Positions 1 to 10,285 of a stretch of 23,998 nt of DNA are shown in pieces; positions within the stretch are counted from its first letter, which is position 1, and each line of letters begins with the position of its first letter. The notes beneath the pieces were generated by a model. The model saw only the letters and a program-made list of their open reading frames with translations, did not search any database and was not told the DNA's origin. This stretch comes from Dipetalonema caudispina (taxonomy: Eukaryota; Nematoda; Chromadorea; Rhabditida; Onchocercidae). The translations under genes were made by a program, and so were the position numbers. The stretch is from contig JABVXV010000590.1 of NCBI GenBank assembly GCA_013365325.1, positions 1 to 23,998 of the forward strand, in the 5' to 3' direction.

Positions 1-2363
<2,363 letters not shown>

Positions 2364-2369
2364 TTTATT
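2364..2369 (-). promoter_or_regulatory. poly(A) signal AATAAA for pros-1
   Basis: On the minus strand AATAAA lies about 50 nt after the stop codon, so cleavage would be expected around 2335-2355. AATAAA also occurs by chance in DNA this AT-rich. Its position just beyond the stop is what supports the call. It implies a very short 3' UTR. Confidence 0.5.
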
Positions 2370-2419
2370 AATTATAGCAAAGGGAAGGAAGGACTAGAAG
2401 AGACAGTAAAAATTCTTCC

Positions 2420-2602
2420 TTAACCCTCCAAACGTTCAAGAAAATTAGGATCTTTAAAGTATTCCGGAATTGGATCATCCATTCGATTAATTACTTTATA
2501 AATTGTCTTCTTCCACGATGGTTCCGCATCACGTCCACTTTGTACAGCACAGAAAAATTCACGTAACGTTTCTTGTATTACCAGTGATAACCGTTCCGGT
2601 GG
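2420..2602 (-). CDS. pros-1: pros-1 exon 12: C-terminal half of the Prospero domain and stop
   Basis: Residues 818-877 and a TAA stop at 2420-2422. The acceptor is ATTTGCAG. The peptide starts [17 protein letters not shown], continues with [18 protein letters not shown] and ends [14 protein letters not shown]. This C-terminal helix bundle is nearly invariant in the family and ends at the family's usual C-terminus (…PNFLE-LE), so the gene is complete at its 3' end with no frameshift or stop. In fly Prospero this part masks a nuclear export signal in the homeodomain. Confidence 0.98.
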   Translation of the reverse strand, partial: PPERLSLVIQETLREFFCAVQSGRDAEPSWKKTIYKVINRMDDPIPEYFKDPNFLERLEG

Positions 2603-3812
2603 CTGCAAATTAATAAATTTTATTGAAATTATAAAATTTCAAAACAAAATAATTGAAGCATTTGATACTTATCAAATCTATTCTTTACTTTTATGCTTTT
2701 TTTATTGCCAAAATTATTTCCAATTTTTTAATTTTTTTTTTTCCTGAAAAAAGAGAAAATGTTGGAACAGATATTTTGCAAAAATTTAAAAAGCTTAAAA
2801 TTATCTTGAAGATAATAATTAGAATTCAATGGATCTTTTTTGAATGTAAGCGAATTATTTGTAAAGTTATGCAGTGAAAAAAATCTCTCTTTTTTTATTA
2901 GAACAGATAAACTAATTAAAGTTAATTAATGTAGCACTTTTTTAATCCATTTCATAAAAATATAATCTTTTTTTCCTTTCGTCCTATTTTCCATTTTCAT
3001 AATGCATAATAAAATTATGAAAATATTTTTAAACTAATTAATACTATTTACCTGAATATGATTATTACGATTATAGTGTTGATTGAGACTTTTATAAATT
3101 TCCGATTCCGGTGTAACAATAATATCATCCTTATTTTTGATCCCTTCAGCTAGATAATTCCTTGCATATTTATCCATTTGATTATAAAAAAATTCCCTGC
3201 AAAACAGAATTTTAAAAAAAGCAAAAAAAAAATTTTTTATTCATTATATATTCACAAAAAGGTAATATTTTTCAACAGTTTTTGTTCATTCATTTTAATT
3301 TTCAAATTCAAATTTCAATAATGATTGACTGAACAATGATAAAAAGAGTGAAAAAAAATTAAGTATATTAATTAAGCAGCTACAATGCAAAGTAAAATTT
3401 GCGAATATACACAAAATTTCAGCTTAATACAAAATTACTATTATTCAGATTATATAATTATTTACTTTTAGGTTAACGTAAAGGGCAAATAAACAGATGG
3501 AAAGAAATATTTGAATGTCAATAATCGAAAAGCTTCCTTCAATGTGAAAAATTGCAAAACATATAAAGAAAGAATAAAAGAGAGGAAGAGAGAGAGAGAT
3601 ATAGAATTGAAATTAAATTTCAGATTGAAATTCTTACAATATTTTAACTGTTGTATAAACAAAATTTCGCATTTTATCTTTAACAAAAATTTTTGAAAAT
3701 TTAAAAAAAAAAAGATCAAAATTACAGTAACCCTTCAGAATTATAAACGGTTAAATAAGCTCAACTGAATGGGATAGGGTAAGAGGAAAAAGGTTGATGA
3801 CCTGATACGACC

Positions 3813-3844
<32 letters not shown>

Positions 3845-6800
3845 GTCATCATCATCATCATCATCATCACCATCATCCCATTTCACCACCATTATTATCA
3901 AATTATCATCCTCATCCTTTCTTCTCTTTTCTACCTTTTTCTTTTTCCTCTATATCATCACTTCATCATCCTCAACAGTATCATCATCATCATCATCATC
4001 ATCAATTATATGATGATAATCAAGTGTCAAATTACATTTTGAGGCAAATGGGACAATTTAAACAAACATATCCTAACGGATGAGGACGAACGCGCCAATT
4101 ATTTGTTTATAAATAGTTACCGGTTTTAGATGACCTTACATTTTTTTCTTTCCTTTCTCATCAATTGATGATTGGAATATTTCATCTACTTTTTTCCCCT
4201 CTTAACTTACAAAAAAAAAAAAAAAGCACCTGTTTCTATTATCGTACACCTGTCCTTTTGGTTTAATCTTTTTTTTTTTTTTTTTTTTTCTCTCAAATAT
4301 ATTATATATTCAAATGAGAGATAAATAAATAAATAAATCATATACTTATTTGTAAAAAGAATATTAAACTTTTTGAAAGTTATAGTTTATCAATGAATGA
4401 ATATTTGATGATAATACTGTAATAGAAATACTGTAACAAATAATGAAATAAACTTTAATAAATGATATATGTAAGCAAATGACATTTATGATACTATTAG
4501 TTATTATATAATGAAAAAAAAAAAAAAAAAAAAGTAAAAATGAAAATAAATAGTAAAATTTGATCATTTCATTTGTTAAAAAAAAAAATTTTTCATTAGT
4601 ACTGTTTAATTTAAAAAAAAAAATGAATAGATGTTTAAATGTGTAAAGAAAAAATTGAATATTAACTTTTACTTTCTTGGAAAGATTTTCATTTACAAAT
4701 TTATCTTGATGAAAGTTTTTTCTAAAATATAAATATTTATAGAAAAAGAAATAATCAAGTAAATATTATTGTATGCTAAAATATTGTATAGTAATTAATA
4801 ATATGCAAATATTATTGTACAATAATTGTTGCTAAATTTAAGAAATAAAAAAAGAAAATAATAAAATAAGAAACATAGAAATGTTGAAAAAAAAAAAGTG
4901 AAAATATCACCAAGGAAAAAAAAATACACAATAGGAGACTTTATATTTTTCACATTTTTGCAAAATTTAATCTTACATTTGTTTAAATTTTTGAAATCGA
5001 ATGAAATATATTTAATATAATATGAACATATTATATTAATATTATATTCAGGACAAAAATTTTGGACGAGAAATTTTGCCAAAATAAATTAAAAAATGAT
5101 AAGAAATTGATTGACAAGATAAATGGAAGATAAAAATGTAAGGAAAGGAAAAGAAAGAAAAATTAATCAAATAAAATAAAGTTTTATCATTAAAATTTGC
5201 ATTAATTCAATTTATTAATAAATAATAATGTAACGAACCGGAAATTCGAGAACCATTTAACCAGTTGTGCAGTGTTATTTTTATTAAAACGAATATCCGG
5301 AAAGTAAGACTTCAATAAAGCCGAATTCGGATAACGCGTATAAAAAAACATCAATTTTGCCTTACGCAAATGCATTGGTGTTAAAGTTGAACTGAAAATT
5401 TTTGTTTGCAATTTTAACCAATTTTAATAAAAAAATTAAATTTTGCAAAAAGTAATCTATGTTTTTAGATAAAAATAGAAATTTTACTATTTAATTATAA
5501 CATAAATTATCATTATACAAACCTTCCACCGATACTTCCATCATAAGGCCCACAATCGCTTGCATCATCCGAATTGATCGGACTATCCTGATCATCATTA
5601 ACAAATGTACTACCACCGTATAACGGATGGCCAACCATTGTTGGTGGGAAATATGATGATAACTGAAAAATGATTTAAATATTTGAAATACTAAAATTTA
5701 CATATTTTAAATTCAATTCATGAGTTAACTACCTTTTGTAGCAATTTTTCTAAACAATTAAAGTAGCAAATATTGTAGTTTTATTTTTGTAATTTCAAAA
5801 CGACTTTTTATTTTTATTTTTTCCTTTCAAATATTAAATTTTCAAATAATCGAAATAATATTATAACCTGTGGTGAGGAACGGGCACTATTTGGAAGCGA
5901 AGATACTTCACGATTAGAAGAAGCTATTGGTTGAATTTTATTTATTCGTGAAGAATCCGTTACTTTGGAACGTTTCTTTCGTGGCGCAAATGAACTATAA
6001 AATATTTGGAAATTTTTAATAAAAAATACAATATTTAAAAATAATGAAGTATTTTTAATTCGTAGCATTTTCACCTCTCAATTTTCCATTAAAAGAAACT
6101 GAATACTGATTCTAAAGTAAATTTATTGCAATTTCTGAGAAAAAAGTTTGAAATTTTAAATGTAAATATGCATTCGTTACCTTAAATCATCCATTTTACG
6201 AAATGTTGCGGTAGCTGGTGATGCTGCTTTCAAATGTGGTACAAATGGGTTAAAGGTTGTACGAGGTACGGAAGAAGCTGGAAAAATACCGGGTGCATGA
6301 TGTGATGGTGGCGGTAATGGTAGGCTATTTTGCATAAACGGATTTGGGAAAGGGCCAGATTGACCGTTAAAGGAATGATACAAAGGATGGAAGAGGAATG
6401 GATTTCGATTAACAACTACAGCTGCTGCTTGCTCACGTTGCTGTTCCACAAGTGCCGCAGTCGTACGTTGCGCACTGATAGCCGCTTCCGCAGCTATGAA
6501 TTCAGCTATTATCTGAAATTAGTGGTTTAAAATTACATCATAAATGAATTCCATTGTTTTGTTGTAAACACGAATCATAGATGACATATTTGAGGTGAAG
6601 GGATGAAAATTACAAAAGGAAATTAAAAGAATTCAATAATTGTTAATTAATGTTACGAGTTATTGTTAATAACACATGCCTATTCCAAAGTCTTCTACAA
6701 ATGACCTAAGTAACCGTTTAGCTTTCTTAAAATTTCAATTTCAGACATTCTCAACTATGTATCAATTTCTGATATTCATGTAATTCAAAATAATATTTAA

Positions 6801-8694
6801 CTGTATTACTTCTTACCCATTTCTCTATTTGCCTTACTCTGTTAAAAATAAAATTTTAGGTACTACTTGACAAATTATGATAGTATGATATACCTTATCG
6901 ACACTACTATTTAATCCATTAATAAGTTCTTGCTTTAATGATTGCGCCAATTTAGCATAATCACGTTGAATTTGTTGTTGTATAAGTTGAATTTGTGCTC
7001 GCTTTTGTTCTTCATCATTTGCGCCCATTAATTTTTTTTGTTGTTCAATCCAATTGGAATAAATTCGTTTTTGTATATCAATCATTTCTTGTATCCTGTT
7101 CTACAAATAAAAATATGAGTGAAAGAGAATGAAAAGAGGAAGAGAAAAAAAAAAAAAACAAACAAACAAACAAATAAAATAACATTTTTAACATTTAAAA
7201 AAGAAATGAAAATTATTCAAAAAAAAATAAAAAAATTGTACGGTAATTAACAGATATTTGTTAATTTGATTAATTCAAATTTCATATTCTATTATAGATT
7301 ATATATATATGTATATACTTGTGGGTTAATATTGGCAGCTAAACTTGCAGCTAAAACATTTTTCGGTGTTTCATTAGCCATTTTTGTTTCAGTTGATTTC
7401 TCAATATTTGCATTGTTTGTCATTTTATCATCTTCCATTATATCCTCGTTTTGTTCTAAAAGAAAAAAAAAAAAAAAAGAAAAAAGAAATTATTTATAAG
7501 TATTGGATTAAAATTTGAAAATTTTCTAATATTTCAAATTTTTAATTCTGGAAGTTTAATAAAAAAAAAAAAAAAAAAAAAAAAAAAACAATAATAATAA
7601 GAAGAAGAAAAGAACAAACCAATTTGAGGATTACATTCATCATCGATATCAATTGGTTGTCGTTGTGGTGCAGCATTTTTCCGCCTTGATGAACTGCTAC
7701 CATTATTACCACTACCGCTACCAATACCACCATTACCACCACCAATAAATGATGCGCTTGGCGTTGGACTTGTTTCACTCATACTATGTTCTTCCTATTA
7801 TAAATAAATTGATTAATTTGTAATAAATTTAAATTACTATTACTGTTAATTGTTATCTTTTAATAATTTATCTAATGCTGTTTCATCATATAAATATATT
7901 TTCACAATTTCGGTACAATTTTTTTTATTTTTTTTTGAACCAATTGAATAAATATTTAAACAAAGTTTGATAAATAAAAATAATCAATAATTAGCATTTA
8001 AAATTAAACAAACTTTTAAATATGATGTTGCATCATCATCATCAACTTTATTATTATCATCATCAATATTTAGCCCATATGATTGTTCATCAATGGTCAT
8101 CGTAGTTGTTTCATCATCATCATTAGTTGGATTAATTATTGTTGCTAATGTTTCATTCTTATAATCGCTAGCTTTAATATCATCATTCATATGTGTTATC
8201 GATGATGGTATACTTGTTGATGTTATGAATTCCTGAAATATCGAAATAGTTTAATGAATGAGTAATAAAATGTTACATTTAGTAAGCGAATAATTAAAAA
8301 TTAATATATATTACTTTTAATTCATTTTGTAAAAGAAAGCAGAATACAAAAAAAAAAAAAAAAAAAAAAATTAACGCCTTAAAAGATTTTTACGAGAAAA
8401 AAGATATTTATTTAATAAATAAAAGAAAATATTATAATAATAATAATTTAAAAAATTTCAAAAATTAACTTATCGGGAAGTAAAAGACGAATTAATATTA
8501 TGAAAAATTTTGCAAAATAAATGTTTAACTTTTAGAGGAAACGGAAAGAAAAAAAAAAAAGGAAGAAAATATAAAAGAATTTGAAATTGAAATATGAACA
8601 ATTGAAAACAAAACTCCACCTTTCCTTTCCGTTTATCCAATCATTAATGAGAAACATAAAATGCCGCATGAAAGAAGTTGTTTACAAAAATATT

Positions 8695-8728
<34 letters not shown>

Positions 8729-9440
8729 AAAACAGATTTTGATTTTAATCTGAAATGTGTATGCATTATGATTCTCTTCTATTGTTATTAAATCTTTGAA
8801 TACGGTAGGATAAGAATAAGATTATTGATTTCAAAATATTATATTTTCATGAAAATGAAGGAAAAAAAAAAAAGAGAAGAAGACGGGAAAAATAAATAAC
8901 AGTTGTAATTTGATAAAAAAAAGAAAGTATCATAATTAAATAGATTGATAAATCAACAAAAAATTGATTGTTGTAAAAATTAAAGTTAAAAAATAAGAAG
9001 TAAGAATTAGTGTAAACAAAAATAATTGAGATAAAAAAAAAAAATTGATTTATAAACAAAAAAGAAAAGAACAACAACAACAACAATAATAATAATTTTA
9101 AATGTTACCTGATGTTCATCATTGTTAATATTTCGTTGTTGACTGAGATCTTGGATGGTATCATCCGTATCACTAACTTGTTCCACGATATTAAATGATG
9201 ATTCAGATCTTTGTTGCGTTGTTATAGTAGTAGTACTTGTTGTTGTTGTTCCTGTTGTTGTTGTTGTTGTTATTGTAGTTGTTATCCAGGGAAATATACT
9301 GCTTAAGGTAGCATTAATGTTGTCATTTTGAGTTGTTACTGTTGCTGTTGTAAATGCAGTACTATTATTACCATTCTTTTTAATAACATTGCTAAGTTGA
9401 AAATCATTCGCATATCGTTGCTGCTGTTGGTGTTGTTGTT

Positions 9441-9471
<31 letters not shown>

Positions 9472-10222
9472 TTGTTGTTGTTGCTGTTGTTGTTGTTGGA
9501 GCATCGGTATACGTGCTGCCTACAAAATTGACTAAACAATAATATTTTTTCTTTTTTAATAATACAAAATTTTGTTGTGTAATTCATATTAAAATTGTTA
9601 CAAAAAAAAAATTTTCACCGTAAACTTTCTATTGTATAAATTTTCAATAAGAATACAATAATGAAAAAAGAATAATAATATTGATTAGTTAGTTTTTTTG
9701 GAGATCTAAGATTATATTTTATAATAGTTAAAGATATTACATTAACATTATTCATGCTTTTTTTCTTTCTTTTAACTTAAAAAAATGATAGCAACAAAAG
9801 TTTTTAAGATTTTGTACCTGGTAAGGATTACGTGGTTCACCAGCGTCAACACGTTGTCGTTGTCGTTTCAGTTTGATACGTTGTTGCGGTGAAGTATTGT
9901 TGTTATTGTTATTGGTGTAGTTGTTGCTATTGTTGTTGTTGTTGTTATTGCTATTGCTGTAGCTATTAATGGCGGTAATGGTCGATGATGATTGGTTATA
10001 TTGTTGTTGAAATGGATGATAATGATGATGATGATGATGAAGATAATGATGTTGCTGTTGATATTTTTGTTGCTGTTGTTGTTGTTGTTGTTGTTGTTCT
10101 TGTTCTTGTTGCTGTTGTTGTTGAGTTAATTGAGTAAGTAATGGAAAGGTCGAAAGTTGATGATGAGTAACAAACGATGATGACCTATTTAATGTTTGAG
10201 GTAGTGTTTCCCCCGAGGACAT
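2420..10222 (-). CDS. pros-1: Prospero/PROX-family homeobox transcription factor, whole spliced gene (12 coding exons)
   Basis: Predicted nuclear transcription factor of the Prospero/PROX family; in C. elegans the orthologue (pros-1/ceh-26) acts in excretory canal and glial differentiation, in flies and vertebrates in neural, lens and lymphatic fate. The exons, high to low coordinate, are 10222-9818, 9519-9109, 8232-8014, 7794-7620, 7455-7319, 7100-6894, 6512-6181, 5994-5868, 5662-5523, 5391-5239, 3196-3052 and 2602-2420. All introns are GT-AG. Their phases (0,0,0,1,0,0,2,0,2,2,0) are mutually consistent and give 877 codons plus stop. The C-terminal ~160 residues form the homeo-Prospero domain (about residues 720-877). 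The middle (about 450-560) is helical and Gln/Glu-rich, and the N-terminal 400 residues are low complexity. Human PROX1 is 737 aa, so the extra length here lies in the N-terminal repeats. The family call is near certain. The start codon and any upstream exons are not settled. Confidence 0.95.
2603..3051 (-). other. pros-1 intron 11
   Basis: 449-nt AT-rich intron, donor GTAAATAGT and acceptor ATTTGCAG. A plus-strand open frame at 2653-2877 is made of A/T-rich codons (Ile, Lys, Phe) and looks like chance. Nothing else is seen in it. Confidence 0.9.
3052..3196 (-). CDS. pros-1: pros-1 exon 11: first half of the Prospero domain
   Basis: Supplies the last base of codon 769 (Arg) and residues 770-817, phase 0 at the 3' end. 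The acceptor is TTTTGCAG and the donor GTAAATAGT. The peptide reads [18 protein letters not shown], then [19 protein letters not shown] and [11 protein letters not shown]. All are hallmark segments of the homeo-Prospero domain, whose helices extend the homeodomain and help position it on DNA. A 2.0-kb intron separates it from exon 10, much longer than every other intron of the gene. Confidence 0.98.
3197..5238 (-). other. pros-1 intron 10, 2.0 kb, possible regulatory content
   Basis: The longest intron of the gene, splitting the homeodomain exon from the Prospero-domain exons. It holds two (TCA)n arrays, several A/T homopolymers and a higher-complexity block at about 3750-4270. That block includes two CACCTG E-box sequences 20 bp apart (4227-4232, 4247-4252) and a GC-richer segment around 4070-4130. 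Open frames here translate to Phe/Ile/Lys-rich peptides and are not convincing genes. Confidence 0.9.
3812..3877. repeat. (TCA)n microsatellite in intron 10
   Basis: An array of about 21 TCA units with two single-base interruptions (CGTCA and CACCA). On the gene's strand it reads as ATG/TGA repeats. A second array lies at about 3980-4004. Confidence 0.95.
5239..5391 (-). CDS. pros-1: pros-1 exon 10: Prospero-type homeodomain
   Basis: Completes codon 718 and encodes residues 719-768 plus two bases of codon 769. The acceptor is AATTTTCAG and the donor GTTCGTTAC. It contains the diagnostic atypical homeodomain: [21 protein letters not shown] for helix 1, then [19 protein letters not shown] and SNF leading to the exon boundary. 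The recognition helix [13 protein letters not shown] carries the Asn/Arg DNA contacts in the Prospero-specific arrangement. The intron falls inside the Arg codon (CG|G) at the end of that helix. This block alone identifies the family. It binds DNA jointly with the Prospero domain of exons 11-12. Confidence 0.98.
5523..5662 (-). CDS. pros-1: pros-1 exon 9: linker before the homeodomain
   Basis: Residues 672-717 plus two bases of codon 718. The acceptor is TTTTTCAG and the donor GTTTGTATA. The peptide begins [17 protein letters not shown] and ends with an Asp/Ser/Gly-rich run ([16 protein letters not shown]) that leads straight into the homeodomain. The phase (AG|T = Ser) gives the family-typical junction SSTLTPMHL with exon 10. 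Confidence 0.92.
5868..5994 (-). CDS. pros-1: pros-1 exon 8: basic nuclear-localisation-like patch
   Basis: Completes codon 629 and encodes residues 630-671. The acceptor is TTTTATAG and the donor GTTATAATA, phase 0 at the 3' end. Near its start is the basic cluster [15 protein letters not shown], a monopartite nuclear localisation-like signal. It resembles a basic-VTD motif I recall at the equivalent place in fly Prospero and vertebrate PROX1. The rest is Ser-rich ([17 protein letters not shown]) and may carry phosphorylation sites. The exon is joined by phase to exon 7 (AG|T) and to exon 9 (phase 0). Confidence 0.9.
6181..6512 (-). CDS. pros-1: pros-1 exon 7: helix end and Phe/Pro-rich linker
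   Basis: Residues 519-628 plus two bases of codon 629. The acceptor is AATTTCAG and the donor GTAACGAAT. It starts [16 protein letters not shown], continuing the Ala/Gln-rich helix of exon 6, then changes to a Phe/Pro/His-rich, probably disordered region ([32 protein letters not shown]), and ends [11 protein letters not shown]. Codon use is less AT-driven than the surroundings and there are no repeats, so this is unambiguous coding sequence. It is the longest exon after the two repeat-bearing 5' exons. Confidence 0.92.
6513..6893 (-). other. pros-1 intron 6
   Basis: 381-nt AT-rich intron, donor GTATATCAT and acceptor AATTTCAG. Unlike most of this window it has no long homopolymer. No other feature is seen. 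Confidence 0.88.
6894..7100 (-). CDS. pros-1: pros-1 exon 6: predicted coiled-coil segment
   Basis: Residues 450-518, 69 whole codons, phase 0 at both ends. The acceptor is TATTTGTAG and the donor GTATATCAT. The peptide is rich in Gln, Lys, Glu, Ile and Leu ([17 protein letters not shown], then [19 protein letters not shown]) and ends [21 protein letters not shown]. The spacing of hydrophobic residues suggests a long amphipathic helix or coiled coil. The LKQEL-SSVD stretch resembles the conserved region found N-terminal to the homeo-Prospero domain in PROX proteins; this is a match from memory, not an alignment. Confidence 0.9.
7319..7455 (-). CDS. pros-1: pros-1 exon 5
   Basis: Completes codon 404 and encodes residues 405-449. 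The acceptor is TTTCTTTTAG and the donor GTATATACA, phase 0 at the 3' end. The peptide opens [14 protein letters not shown] and closes [14 protein letters not shown], joining directly to the helical exon 6. The first half is acidic and the second half is Ala/Leu-rich and likely helical. No catalytic or binding motif is expected here. The call rests on splice sites and frame. Confidence 0.86.
7620..7794 (-). CDS. pros-1: pros-1 exon 4: Ser/Gly-rich linker
   Basis: Residues 346-403 plus the first base of codon 404. The acceptor is TTATAATAG and the donor GTTTGTTCT (phase 1). It starts [16 protein letters not shown], runs through a Gly/Asn/Ser-rich linker and a short basic patch SSSSRRKN, and ends with an acidic [11 protein letters not shown]. 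The ATG at 7782-7780 lies inside it and could serve as an internal start, but the open frame and good acceptor just upstream argue for an internal exon. The following intron carries a 28-T run on the coding strand. Confidence 0.86.
8014..8232 (-). CDS. pros-1: pros-1 exon 3: acidic low-complexity segment
   Basis: Residues 273-345, 73 whole codons, phase 0 at both ends. The acceptor is ATATTTCAG and the donor GTTTGTTTA. It begins [18 protein letters not shown] and contains several Asp clusters ([23 protein letters not shown]), which give it strong negative charge and may suit a transactivation region. Part of the acidity comes from GAT repeats. No known domain is visible. The exon is placed by its two splice sites and by in-frame continuity on both sides. 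Confidence 0.85.
8233..9108 (-). other. pros-1 intron 2
   Basis: 876-nt intron, donor GTAACATTT and acceptor ATATTTCAG. It contains two long A runs on the plus strand (around 8349-8371 and 8696-8726) and a slightly more complex patch at about 8610-8690. No coding sequence is recognised. Confidence 0.88.
9109..9519 (-). CDS. pros-1: pros-1 exon 2: long polyglutamine then Thr-rich segment
   Basis: Residues 136-272. The acceptor is ATTTTGTAG and the exon opens AARIPML. It continues with 22 consecutive Gln (residues 143-164), one His and four more Gln, encoded by a CAA/CAG array at 9418-9498. A Thr-rich stretch follows, then a Ser/Asp/Gln segment ending NNDEHQ at donor GTAACATTT. The exon is 137 whole codons, phase 0 at both ends. 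An alternative AG four bases inside the exon would break the frame with exon 1, which supports the acceptor chosen. No folded domain is visible. The tract is repeat-derived and probably varies in length between individuals. Confidence 0.87.
9418..9498 (-). repeat. coding CAA/CAG array (polyglutamine)
   Basis: 27 glutamine-phase codons, with a single CAC (His) after the 22nd, inside exon 2. CAA predominates, broken by occasional CAG. It is an in-frame trinucleotide repeat likely to vary in length. Confidence 0.97.
9818..10222 (-). CDS. pros-1: pros-1 exon 1: N-terminal Gln/His/Asn-rich segment
   Basis: Residues 1-135 if the ATG at 10222-10220 is used. It begins [17 protein letters not shown], followed by Gln runs (about residues 34-57), six consecutive His (62-67), an Asn-rich run (about 90-110) and a basic patch KLKRQRQR that could be a nuclear localisation signal. 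It ends RNPYQ before donor GTACAAAAT, phase 0. The frame stays open upstream to a TAG at 10283-10285, so translation could begin further up or an upstream exon could be spliced on. The ATG was chosen because it is the only one in this open stretch. Homopeptides like these are typical of the disordered N-termini of Prospero proteins in AT-rich genomes. Confidence 0.78.
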
Positions 10223-10252
10223 CAACCGATTCGTTTCTTGTCGTTGCTTCGT

Positions 10253-10285
10253 TTTCTTAAAGGAATATAAGAATATTTCACACTA
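10253..10285 (-). promoter_or_regulatory. possible trans-splice or cis-splice acceptor upstream of the pros-1 start
   Basis: On the minus strand the pyrimidine-rich stretch TTCTTATATTCCTTTAAG ends in an AG at 10257-10256, 33 nt before the presumed ATG. An in-frame TAG sits just upstream at 10283-10285. If the organism is a nematode, this could be a spliced-leader acceptor giving a very short 5' UTR, or the acceptor of a first coding exon joined to an upstream exon in phase 0. No TATA box or clear promoter was identified. Confidence 0.35.

Noticed and set aside
2653..2877. Plus-strand frame of 74 codons inside intron 11
   Set aside because: Composed almost entirely of Ile, Lys, Phe and Leu codons expected from random AT-rich DNA, antisense to the gene's intron.
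4070..4110. GGATGAGGACGAAC-like sequence resembling part of a hammerhead ribozyme core
   Set aside because: The conserved CUGAUGA…GAAA core and the flanking pairing stems are not present.
6330..6530. Plus-strand frame opposite pros-1 exon 7
   Set aside because: A shadow of the real coding exon on the other strand.
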